Positions 1 to 6,746 of a stretch of DNA of 19,389 bases are shown piece by piece (position 1 is the first letter of the stretch; every line of letters starts with the position of its first letter). The notes below the pieces were generated by a model that did no database searches, was not told the origin of the DNA, and worked only from the letters and a program-made list of their open reading frames with translations. Both the position numbers and the translations under genes were made by a program. Origin of the DNA: Halobacteriales archaeon SW_10_68_16 (GTDB lineage Archaea; Halobacteriota; Halobacteria; Halobacteriales; Haloarculaceae); assembly GCA_003023485.1 (NCBI GenBank), contig PXSG01000105.1, positions 4,180 through 23,568 of the forward strand. Reading direction: 5' to 3'.

Positions 1-170
1 GTCAGCGAGTCGTACACGCCGTCGGGGGGGTTGTCCTCGTCGAGCCAGACGCGGGTGGGTTCGCGGGGGTCGTAGGTCTCGTCCTTGCGGGCGCGGATCT
101 CCCGCATCGCCTGGTTGTGGGCGTCCATCCCCCGGCCCTGCTCGTAGACTTCCGGGCTCGGCTTGCTCAT
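1..170 (-). CDS. raSEA: Archaeosine biosynthesis radical SAM protein RaSEA, N-terminal part only
   Basis: The gene starts at the ATG at 170 and runs leftward off the window, so only 56 codons are visible. The protein begins MSKPSPEVYEQGRGMDAHNQ and continues with an EPTRVWLDEDN segment and DGVYDSLT. I recognise this as the conserved start of the haloarchaeal RaSEA family, the radical SAM partner of ArcS that turns q0kN15-tRNA (the lysine adduct of preQ0) into archaeosine at position 15. The radical SAM CxxxCxxC cluster site would lie just beyond the edge, so the enzyme class is not shown directly here. The gene follows arcS on the same strand after 37 bp, which fits the known ArcS-RaSEA partnership. 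A TATA-like ATATAC about 26 nt upstream of the ATG suggests it may also have its own leaderless transcript. The name rests on N-terminal similarity plus context. Confidence 0.7.
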   Translation of the reverse strand, partial: MSKPSPEVYEQGRGMDAHNQAMREIRARKDETYDPREPTRVWLDEDNPPDGVYDSL

Positions 171-193
171 TGTCGGAAGCAACTGCCCGGGGC

Positions 194-199
194 GTATAT
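194..199 (-). promoter_or_regulatory. Possible TATA box for raSEA
   Basis: On the minus strand this reads ATATAC and is centred about 26 nt upstream of the raSEA ATG at 170, the spacing expected for a haloarchaeal leaderless transcript. It lies in the 37-bp gap after the arcS stop, so raSEA could be transcribed both from arcS read-through and from here. No experimental support. Confidence 0.35.
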
Positions 200-207
200 C
201 GGCTTCG

Positions 208-1968
208 TTACTTCTCCTCGACGTGACGAACGTGGCTCGCGATCCCGCGGGTGCTCTCGGCCATCTCCGGTCCGGACATCTCCGCGCGGCCGACCGCGAA
301 CGCACTCGGTCCCTCGAAGACGACTTCGTCGCCGACCCGGATAGAGTCGTCGGCGTCGACGATACCGGGGGCGAGCACCGACCCGTGGGGCACGAAGTCG
401 TCGATCTCGGCCCGCTTCGTCGGCGCGTCGCTGTCGACCCACCGGCACGCCCCGGCGAGCGTCAGCGAGAGCACGCCGTACTCGGGGACGAGCGCGGCCA
501 GCTGTTCGCCGTCGCTGTCGTGTGCCCTGAGCTTGGGGTAGCGGCTCTCGACGCGCAGGTCCTCGAAGATGTCGTCGCCCGCGCCTTGGCCGAACTGGTA
601 GTCCGCGACCGCCCGGAGAGTGTTGTGCTGGCGCTCGCGTTTGCCGTACTTCAGTTCTGTCGAGAGCGTCGAGGCCAGGTTCGAGAGGGAGTCGCCGGTC
701 GTCGGATGGTCCGCGACGGTGTACTCGAAATCAAGGTCCAGTCTCTCCTCGACGCGCTCGCAGACCTCGCGGTACCCCTCGTCGGGGACGTGCGCGACGA
801 CTCTGGGGTACTCGTTGCGGCGCAGATACGCCGCCAGGACATCGGCGACGAACTCCACTTCAGTGGCGCTCCACTGGCCCGTGACGGCGGCGTCGTAGTG
901 CTGGGCCGGATAGGTCAGTTCGAGTTCCTGCGGGACGACGCCGATGGGTGATGTCATCGAGACCGTGTGGGCACGAAACTGGATGGCGTCGTGGAACTGG
1001 CCGTGGCTCTGGGACTCGCTGTAGGGTTTCCGGGCCGAACAGGGCACCAGCACCAGCGGATTGTCGAACCGGCAGCGGTACCGCTCGGTGACGCGCTCGG
1101 CGAAGCGCTGGATCTCGACACGTCGGAGGGTGTCGTCGCTCGTGGCAGTCATCGCCGCGCGGCGCAACACCGGCGTCCGCTCTTCGAGGTACCCGTACTG
1201 CCCGTCGAGTCGGCGAAAGACCGCAGTGAGCCACTGCTCGTGACGGGCCTGTCCCTCGGTGTAGTCACGGAGGATACCCGCACGGATGCGCTCGCGGACG
1301 GTGGCCAGTGCTGCCCGGAGCGCGTTGACGTTGTGGGCTTCGCAGTCCTCGCGGTCGAAGGCGTCGACGGACCCCTGGCAGGCAGGACAGGCACAGGGAA
1401 GGTCGGTCAGGTCCTCGAGGAAGTACTCGCCGTCGGAAGTGAGATACCGGCCTCGCGTGCCAGCGACGACCGCTCGGTCGGTGTCCACGAGGTCGACGCC
1501 GGCGTACGCCAGTGTGGCGACGTTCGCGGGCGTCGCGACCCCGGAGAGGTAGAGCGCGGTGTCGGCCGGGATGGCTTCGCGCGTACGAACGATGGCTGCG
1601 ACGAACGCCGCCGCGTGGCCGACCAGCTCCTGGGCATTCGAGAGCACGTAGGCGTCGGCGTTCGACGCTGTCGCTTTCGCGGCGGTGTCCGGTGTCACGA
1701 CTGCTGCGCTCGGGAAGTCCATGTCGGGGTACTCGATGGCGAAGGCCTCCTGCACTTCCTCGGGGGCCCCACCCGGGAACGCCCGGTGGGGCAGGACCGA
1801 AAGCGACGCCTCGTCGCCCTCGGGAACCGCACGGTCTTCCGGCCAGAGACTCCCCGCATCCGCGAGGGCGCCGTCGACGAGCGCGGGCGTCCACACCGGG
1901 TCCGATAGGCGGAGTTCGCCCACGCGCGCGGCCCCGTCGCGCTCGTGGACTTCGAAGTAGTCGGTCAT
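208..1968 (-). CDS. arcS: Archaeosine synthase ArcS (TgtA2), lysine-transferring subunit
   Basis: This 586-residue protein fits the archaeosine synthase family, which adds lysine to preQ0 at tRNA position 15 before RaSEA cleavage. It starts MTDYFEVHERDGAARVGELR. The first half is a transglycosylase-like domain with an LPCACPACQG zinc-type cysteine cluster (residues about 190-200). The middle carries the family's diagnostic VPCSARKPYSESQSH motif (about residues 308-322), tied to the lysine-transfer step. The last roughly 90 residues look like an RNA-binding PUA domain (around GSVLAPGIVDADDSIRVGDE). Length is normal and I see no frame damage. The start at 1968 is chosen because the MTDYFEVHERDG opening matches related TGT-family starts and sits about 26 nt from a TATA-like sequence. 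It is divergent from the toxin-antitoxin pair, with an 80-bp shared gap, and is followed by raSEA. Confidence 0.88.
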   Translation of the reverse strand: MTDYFEVHERDGAARVGELRLSDPVWTPALVDGALADAGSLWPEDRAVPEGDEASLSVLPHRAFPGGAPEEVQEAFAIEYPDMDFPSAAVVTPDTAAKATASNADAYVLSNAQELVGHAAAFVAAIVRTREAIPADTALYLSGVATPANVATLAYAGVDLVDTDRAVVAGTRGRYLTSDGEYFLEDLTDLPCACPACQGSVDAFDREDCEAHNVNALRAALATVRERIRAGILRDYTEGQARHEQWLTAVFRRLDGQYGYLEERTPVLRRAAMTATSDDTLRRVEIQRFAERVTERYRCRFDNPLVLVPCSARKPYSESQSHGQFHDAIQFRAHTVSMTSPIGVVPQELELTYPAQHYDAAVTGQWSATEVEFVADVLAAYLRRNEYPRVVAHVPDEGYREVCERVEERLDLDFEYTVADHPTTGDSLSNLASTLSTELKYGKRERQHNTLRAVADYQFGQGAGDDIFEDLRVESRYPKLRAHDSDGEQLAALVPEYGVLSLTLAGACRWVDSDAPTKRAEIDDFVPHGSVLAPGIVDADDSIRVGDEVVFEGPSAFAVGRAEMSGPEMAESTRGIASHVRHVEEK

Positions 1969-1990
1969 GCCACCCGGTCGGCGGCGGGCG

Positions 1991-1996
1991 AGTAAC
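1991..1996 (-). promoter_or_regulatory. Possible TATA box for arcS
   Basis: On the minus strand the segment reads GTTACT within GATAGTTACT, centred about 25-26 nt before the arcS ATG (1968). Spacing fits a leaderless haloarchaeal promoter, but the match to a TATA consensus is weak. It implies that arcS has its own promoter and does not depend on read-through from tgtA across the inserted toxin-antitoxin genes. Confidence 0.28.
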
Positions 1997-2024
1997 TATC
2001 TTGGCTTTCGACCAAACACCTTTC

Positions 2025-2044
2025 TGTAGTACGCACGTAGTACA
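2025..2044. promoter_or_regulatory. Near-perfect palindromic operator upstream of the toxin-antitoxin pair
   Basis: The 20 bases TGTAGTACGCACGTAGTACA equal their own reverse complement at 16 of 20 positions (TGTAnTACGnnCGTAnTACA). They also contain the direct repeat GTAGTAC twice, 11 bp apart, i.e. one helical turn. The site ends 4 bp before the antitoxin ATG (2049), so a bound protein would cover the likely transcription start. Ribbon-helix-helix antitoxins commonly bind such paired sites to repress their own operon. That this antitoxin binds here is inference from position and symmetry. Confidence 0.55.
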
Positions 2045-2048
2045 CGAC

Positions 2049-2321
2049 ATGGCAAAGTCCGACCCGGCGGCAGACGAGAACGACGAGAAAGTCAATCTCC
2101 GCTTGCCGGAAGATTTCCTGGCGGATTTGGACGAGCGGTGGCAAGAGGAGGGGTACAGTTCGCGCTCGGAGTTCATGCGCGAAGCCCTCCGCGACGCAGT
2201 ATACGGATCGCGTCTCTCGAAGATAGCTCTCGAAGACCTGCTCGCAAGCGAACGACAGTTCGAACGCGGCCAGACCGTGAGTGCTGACGAGGCCCGGGAG
2301 CGGTTCGGGACCGATGAGTGA
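2049..2321 (+). CDS. Ribbon-helix-helix antitoxin (RelB/ParD/CopG-like)
   Basis: A 90-residue acidic protein whose residues about 14-51 have the ribbon-helix-helix pattern: a short strand KVNLRLP, a helix DFLADLDERWQEEG, the turn YSSRSEF and a second helix MREALRDAV. This fold binds DNA as a dimer. The C-terminal tail (QFERGQTVSADEARERFG) is the kind of extension that wraps and neutralises a RelE/ParE toxin. The start at 2049 is chosen because a much longer in-frame upstream extension would be antisense to arcS and has no domain; from 2049 the fold begins cleanly and the palindrome lies just before it. The stop overlaps the next gene's start by 8 bp, indicating translational coupling. It probably represses its own operon with the toxin. 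Confidence 0.85.
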   Translation: MAKSDPAADENDEKVNLRLPEDFLADLDERWQEEGYSSRSEFMREALRDAVYGSRLSKIALEDLLASERQFERGQTVSADEARERFGTDE

Positions 2322-2595
2322 AGACTGGACGTGGGAACTTTCGGAACGAGCGGCGGCGAACCTCGAAGCTCTCGACCCGGACACGCAAGATCGCATACTC
2401 GAGAAATTCGACGCCGTCGTATCCGATGAATTTCGCGACCCACCAGATTTTGCGGAGCCGCTGACCGGCCTCAAACCGTGGCAATCCCTACGGATCGGTG
2501 ACTACCGGGCGATAGTTCGTTTCGACGACAACGGAGAGACCATGCAGGTCGGAGCAGTCGGCCATCGGTCGACGATTTACGACGAATTTCCCTGA
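2314..2595 (+). CDS. RelE/ParE-family toxin
   Basis: A 93-residue protein starting [20 protein letters not shown]. The second half has the RelE/ParE core: a leucine followed by [17 protein letters not shown], then [14 protein letters not shown]. Basic residues on these strands (K54, R60, R65, R70, H84, R85) and Tyr89 are in the area used by RelE-type ribosome-dependent mRNA interferases; ParE members use the same fold against gyrase, and I cannot decide between the two. The ATG lies 8 bp inside the antitoxin gene, the classic order antitoxin then toxin. Its last 19 bp overlap, tail to tail, the end of tgtA on the other strand. It looks intact. Confidence 0.85.
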   Translation: MSEDWTWELSERAAANLEALDPDTQDRILEKFDAVVSDEFRDPPDFAEPLTGLKPWQSLRIGDYRAIVRFDDNGETMQVGAVGHRSTIYDEFP

Positions 2596-4000
2596 CAGGA
2601 TCCAGGCGACGTCACCTGTTCAACACGAACCCGATCGGGAATCCGCTCGAGAACACTCGCCGGCCAGTCGCGGTGTCCCAGTGTGAATGTGGTGTCCGGG
2701 TTCGATTCGACCAGCCGACAGACACCCCTGGCAGCGGCTTCGAGTGACTGGCAATCGCGCCGGTCGGGCAGTTCCGCGGTCAGCGGATAGACATCCCGGA
2801 GTGCCCGTGGCACGGGACCGAACGGCGGGTGGAGGTGCCAGCACTCGTCGTAGCCGTCGTTCGGTTCGCCCTCGGTCAGCAGGACGTCCCCCTCCGGGTC
2901 CAGCCGTCGCAGTCGCTCCTGGTGGCGCCGGACCTCCGGTCGGTGGGCGCTCTCCGAGGAGAGGTAGAAGAAGGCGTCCTTGGAGACGGGGTCGGTCCCC
3001 TCCAGCCAGTCGGCGTGTTCGAGCAGCTGGCGGTAGCCATCCAGCATCGCAGGGTGGCCACGGGCCCGCGCCTCGACCAGTTCGAGGAGGTTCCCGCTTT
3101 CGAGTGCCTGCCGCACGCGACGCATCTCCGCGAACGAGACGTGGAGATTGTGCTCGGCGAGCAAGGTGTGCCGTTCCTCCTCGTCTGTGTCTCGAAGTCC
3201 CTCGGGCGTGTGCTCGCAACAGACGGGACACGAACACGGAAACGTCGAGAGGTCCGCGAGGTGTTCGGTGCCACGCACAGTCAGGTACCGGCCGTCGCGG
3301 GCGTACAGCGCGTACGCGGCCGAGTCGAACAGGTCACAGCCAGTCGCCACCGCGAGCGCGAACATCATCGGATGCCCAGCACCGAACAGGTGGACGGGGG
3401 CTGCCTCGCCCAGGCCGCGCTTGGCCGCGACCACGACATCCGTCACGTCCGCGAAGCGGTAGTCATTGAGCAGCGGGACGACGGCACCGACCGGGAAGAC
3501 GTCGAGACCCGTCCCGGCTGCCTCGCGGCCGGCCCGCTCGCGCAGGTCCGGAAACGTCGACCCCTGGACCGGGGCGGTGACGAGCATCTCGCCGGTCTCT
3601 ACCTCGCCCGCCCGGTCGAGGCGCTCGCGGGTGGTCGCCCACTCGCTTTCCGCCCGATCGCGGTCGGCGTCGGGCGGCGTCGGGATGCGATGTCGCCGTA
3701 CTCGGCGAGCTGGAACGACCCCGAGTCGGTCATGATGGCTCCCGCAAAGTCCAGCAGGTCGTGGACACCGCGCTCGAGTGCGGGCCCGCGAAGCTCGTCG
3801 CTGCCGTGCAGGACGTAGCTGTTCGTGATGAGTATCTCCGCGCCCAGTTCGGCCAGGCGCGCCGGCGGGACCGTCTGGACGTGCGGGTTCACTACCGGCA
3901 GCAACGCCGGCGTGGTGACCGTCACGTCCCGCCGGGGAACCGAAAGCTCCCCCAGTCGCCCGCGGGCGTCGTACTCGCGGACCTCGAAGACGCCGGTCAT
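2577..4000 (-). pseudogene. tgtA: tRNA-guanine(15) transglycosylase, with internal deletion and frameshift
   Basis: TgtA swaps G15 of tRNA for preQ0, the first step of archaeosine synthesis. The first 104 residues (from ATG at 4000) are typical: [30 protein letters not shown], and IMTDSGSFQ with the conserved Asp at residue 92. After AEYGDI (ends 3689) the reading continues correctly only in another frame, from IPTPPD at 3686, separated by two bases (3687-3688). The family has about 23 residues here, so roughly 67 bp appear lost. The missing part includes the Asp preceding IPTPPD that is linked to preQ0 recognition. The second part (369 residues) is otherwise full, with [31 protein letters not shown] (given by its key Asp in DLFDSA), the CSCPVC zinc cluster and a normal C-terminal domain. 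The start overlaps the upstream NUDIX stop (TGATG). Either a real pseudogene or an assembly error. Confidence 0.85.
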
Positions 4001-4563
4001 CAGCCCGCACCGGGGTCGGCGCTGTCTCCGCCCTCGAACAGTGCGTAGTAGGTGACGCCGAAGGCGGTCCGGCCGTCCCCCACCGATCCGTCACGCGTCC
4101 CCGCGAGGAGGGCATCGAGAGTGGCCGTGTCGGCCGTGATGGTCTCGTTCGCGTCGAGGTCCTGCTCTCCCGCGTCGGTACAGCCCCGTGCAACGTAGTA
4201 GTGAAAGAGGGCGTCGGCGAACCCGTTCGCGGGCTCGACGGCCGTCATGTGCTCGACGGTGTCGGCCTCGTAGCCGGTCTCCTCGCGGAGTTCGCGGCGT
4301 GCTGCCCGGTCGGGGTCCTCGCCGGGTTCGACGCTGCCCGCCGGGAGCCCGCGGTTCCGGCGGCCGACCGCCTGGCGCCACTCCTCGACGATCACGACCC
4401 GCCCGTCGTCGGTGAACGGCAAGACGACGACGCTCTCGCCCTCCGAGAGGTAGTCGAAGTCCGCGCGCTGCCCGTCGGGCAGGCGAACCTCCTCGTGGAC
4501 GATGTCGAACCCCTCGCAGGTGTAGGCGATTTCGCGGGAGAGTGTCTCCCATCGGCCAGTCAT
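4000..4563 (-). CDS. NUDIX hydrolase, ADP-ribose pyrophosphatase-like
   Basis: A 187-residue protein with a complete NUDIX box, G-x5-E-x7-REL-x-EE-x-G, running from G76 (GSVEPGE) through E82 to RELREETG (90-97). The upstream strands ([19 protein letters not shown]) are typical of ADP-ribose/nucleoside-diphosphate-sugar pyrophosphatases of the GDP-mannose/ADP-ribose type, which cleave the substrate to a monophosphate and AMP; the exact substrate cannot be read from sequence. The ATG at 4563 is chosen over upstream in-frame starts because the fold begins there and a TATA-like box lies 26 nt before it. The stop (TGA, 4000-4002) shares a base with the tgtA start, so the two are translationally coupled. 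I know of no direct role for NUDIX enzymes in archaeosine synthesis. Confidence 0.85.
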   Translation of the reverse strand: MTGRWETLSREIAYTCEGFDIVHEEVRLPDGQRADFDYLSEGESVVVLPFTDDGRVVIVEEWRQAVGRRNRGLPAGSVEPGEDPDRAARRELREETGYEADTVEHMTAVEPANGFADALFHYYVARGCTDAGEQDLDANETITADTATLDALLAGTRDGSVGDGRTAFGVTYYALFEGGDSADPGAG

Positions 4564-4586
4564 CGTCTCGGGTTCGGTTCGGTGAC

Positions 4587-4592
4587 GTAAAA
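4587..4592 (-). promoter_or_regulatory. Probable TATA box for the NUDIX-tgtA operon
   Basis: On the minus strand the segment reads TTTTAC (within ACGTTTTACGTC), centred about 26 nt upstream of the NUDIX ATG at 4563. This fits a haloarchaeal leaderless promoter. It lies in the 129-bp gap shared with the divergent MCM-domain gene. Confidence 0.45.
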
Positions 4593-4692
4593 CGTCTCCG
4601 TCGCCCGGCGTGACCGGCCTTGGGTAGGTCGAGGGTTGACCAGTACAGCCAAGGTGGTGGCTCGCCAAGCGTCGGGGCAGAAGCCGACGGCT

Positions 4693-5457
4693 ATGAGTGT
4701 ATCCAAAGACGCGTGGCGGTCGTACCTCTCCGGGGAGTGTGGGGACGAGCTGGAGCGGCTGGCCGCGGCGTACCCGGACGAACGGTCGCTGTACGTCGAC
4801 CTGCTCGACGTCCACAGCTTCGACGAGGGGTTCCTGCAGGCGCTGTTCGAGGACCCGGCTGCGGGGTTTGCGGCCGGCGAGGCGGTCCTCGAAGAGATAC
4901 TGGACGTCTCGGACCCGGTCCACCTCCGCGTCGAGAACAACCCACAGCAGCGGTCGGTCGACGGCATCCGGGCCTACCACGTCGGCGACCTCGTCACGGT
5001 GTCGGGCGTCGTCGAGTCGGTCGGCCCGCCGCGTGCGAGTGCCGTCTCGGCGGCCTACGAGTGTCCGGTCTGTGCGGCCTCGGTCACGCTCGAGGGGGCC
5101 GGGATCGAGATGGAGACGCCCACCCGCTGTGACAACTGCGGCTGGGACGGGGACTTCCCCTTCCGGACCGGCGACTCACAGTTCGTCGACCTGCAGGAGA
5201 TCGTCCTCGCCACGGAATCCGACGACGCGGGCTGGATCACCTCGTTGCCTGCCTACCTCGACGACGACATCGTGGGGACGGCAAGCGAGGGCGACCACAC
5301 CAAAGTGACGGGCATCGTCCGCGTCCACCGGGAGGGGCCGACAAACGAGTTTACGCTGTACCTCGACGCCCTCGCGGTCCAGGGGGAACGGCAGGTGGCC
5401 GAGACGGAGACGCTCGACGGCGTGCTCGATTCCCACTGGGGTCTGACCGGGGAGTGA
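4693..5457 (+). CDS. Stand-alone MCM N-terminal domain protein (no AAA+ helicase part)
   Basis: The 254 residues follow the N-terminal half of the replicative helicase MCM: helical A domain with the DERSLYVDLLDVHSFDE pattern (residues 29-45), then the OB fold beginning GIRAYHVGDLVTVSGVVESV (91-110), a C4 zinc ribbon (C124, C127, C146, C149), DSQFVDLQEI (161-170) and DDIVGTASEGDHTKVTGIVR (191-210), the strand that in MCM carries the DNA-contacting hairpin. MCM would continue into a Walker-A AAA+ module of some 350 residues, but this protein stops after a short acidic tail (TETLDGVLDSHWGLTGE). Start at 4693 is where the fold begins; an earlier in-frame ATG at 4636 would add 19 residues without MCM character. 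It could bind single-stranded DNA or modulate the true MCM; this is inference. It is followed by lysA after 53 bp, with no clear functional link. Confidence 0.8.
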   Translation: MSVSKDAWRSYLSGECGDELERLAAAYPDERSLYVDLLDVHSFDEGFLQALFEDPAAGFAAGEAVLEEILDVSDPVHLRVENNPQQRSVDGIRAYHVGDLVTVSGVVESVGPPRASAVSAAYECPVCAASVTLEGAGIEMETPTRCDNCGWDGDFPFRTGDSQFVDLQEIVLATESDDAGWITSLPAYLDDDIVGTASEGDHTKVTGIVRVHREGPTNEFTLYLDALAVQGERQVAETETLDGVLDSHWGLTGE

Positions 5458-5480
5458 CCCGTGGGGGGCAAGCGGAACCC

Positions 5481-5486
5481 TTGTTA
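5481..5486 (+). promoter_or_regulatory. Possible TATA box for lysA
   Basis: TTGTTA within CCCTTGTTACCC, centred 27 nt before the lysA ATG (5511). The spacing fits leaderless initiation in the short gap after the MCM-domain gene; the sequence match is modest. Confidence 0.3.
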
Positions 5487-5510
5487 CCCGCCGTCTCCCC
5501 CGCTAGGCCA

Positions 5511-6746
5511 ATGAGCGATTCGCCGGCGGTCCGCCGTCTCTCGGCGTGGGACCGGGAGACGTTGCGCGCCCTCGCGGAGGAGTACGGGACGCCACTCTAC
5601 GTCCAGGACCTCGACCGCGTCCGCGAGAACGCCCGGCGGGGGCAGGCCGCCTTCGACCGGGAGGACGTCAGCTACGCCGTCAAGGCCAACACGACGCGGC
5701 GGGTCCTGGAGACGCTGGCGGCGACGGGTGTCGGCGCGGAGTGTGCCTCGGCGGGCGAACTCCAGCGCGCACTCGACGCCGGATTTCCGGGCGAGGCAGT
5801 CCGGTACACGGCGGTGAACCCGCCCGCGCGGGACCTCGATCACGTCGTCGATCTCGCGGACGACCACGACATCGTGGTGACCGTCGGCGCAGCGGACACG
5901 CTCGACCGCCTCGCGGAGCGCGGGTACGACTGTCGCCTGTGCGTGCGCGTGAACCCCGGTGTCGGCACCGGCCACCACGAGAAGGTCACCACCGGCTCGG
6001 AACCGAAGTTCGGCGTCCCGGCCGGGCGGGTCCCCGATATCGTCGCCACGGCCCGCGAAGGGTTCGACGTGGTCGGCTTGCACGCCCACGCCGGCAGCGG
6101 CATCCACGGCGAGGCGGACCTGGCGACCCACCGCGAGTTCGTGAGCCGGGTGGCCGACATCGCGTGCGAGGTACTCGCGGATGGGTCCCTGGCGTTCGTC
6201 AACGTCGGCGGCGGCTTCGGCGTCCCCTACCGGCCCGAAGAGGCCCCGCTGGACCTCAATGCGGTCGCGGCGGCGACCCGAGAAGCGTTCGGCGACGTCG
6301 ACGCGACACTCGGCGTCGAACCCGGCCGCTACGTCGTCGCGGACGCGGGCGTCCTCCTGGGGCGGGTGAACACGGTCAAGCCCACGCCGGAGACGCTCGC
6401 CGTCGGCGTCGACGCGGGGATGACAACCCTCATCAGGCCCGCGCTCTACGATTCGTACCACGAACTCCGGAACGTCGCTCCCGGCGCCGCCAACCGAGAG
6501 ACTGTCGCGACGACCGTCGCGGGGCCGATCTGCGAGACGGCCGACGTGCTGGCCCGCGACCGCGCGATTGCTCGGCCCGAGCGTGGCGACCTGCTGGCGG
6601 TCGGGTCGGCCGGCGCCTACGGCTACGAGATGGCCAGCCAGTACAACTCCCGCCCCCGGCCGGCGGTCGTCGCCACGGAGGGCGGGGACGCGTCGCTGGC
6701 CGTCCGCCGGGAGCGACTCGGGGACCTCACGAGGCTCGAACGATGA
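5511..6746 (+). CDS. lysA: Diaminopimelate decarboxylase
   Basis: Decarboxylates meso-diaminopimelate to L-lysine, the last step of the DAP pathway, using PLP. The 411-residue protein has the fold-III arrangement: the PLP lysine K58 in SYAVKANT, then RVNPGVGTGHHEKVTTG, SEPKFGV, GLHAHAGSGIH, NVGGGFGVPY, the phosphate/substrate-binding EPGRYVV, the active-site cysteine context GPICETAD and the C-terminal GAYGYEMASQYNSRPRP that closes the site at the dimer interface. Length and motifs are normal. The start at 5511 is chosen because the preceding in-frame ATG at 5454 lies inside the upstream gene's stop. Its TGA overlaps the dapF ATG (ATGA, 6743-6746), so lysA, dapF and the M20 peptidase form a coupled lysine operon. 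dapA, dapB and dapD are not in the window. Confidence 0.95.
   Translation: MSDSPAVRRLSAWDRETLRALAEEYGTPLYVQDLDRVRENARRGQAAFDREDVSYAVKANTTRRVLETLAATGVGAECASAGELQRALDAGFPGEAVRYTAVNPPARDLDHVVDLADDHDIVVTVGAADTLDRLAERGYDCRLCVRVNPGVGTGHHEKVTTGSEPKFGVPAGRVPDIVATAREGFDVVGLHAHAGSGIHGEADLATHREFVSRVADIACEVLADGSLAFVNVGGGFGVPYRPEEAPLDLNAVAAATREAFGDVDATLGVEPGRYVVADAGVLLGRVNTVKPTPETLAVGVDAGMTTLIRPALYDSYHELRNVAPGAANRETVATTVAGPICETADVLARDRAIARPERGDLLAVGSAGAYGYEMASQYNSRPRPAVVATEGGDASLAVRRERLGDLTRLER

Noticed and set aside
1512..2048. In-frame upstream extension of the antitoxin gene
   Set aside because: It is antisense to arcS, arginine/proline-rich and has no fold; the palindrome and domain start support the ATG at 2049.
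1..4563. Idea that the NUDIX gene belongs to archaeosine synthesis
   Set aside because: The overlap with tgtA shows co-translation only; no known step in the pathway uses a NUDIX enzyme and the substrate cannot be read from the sequence.
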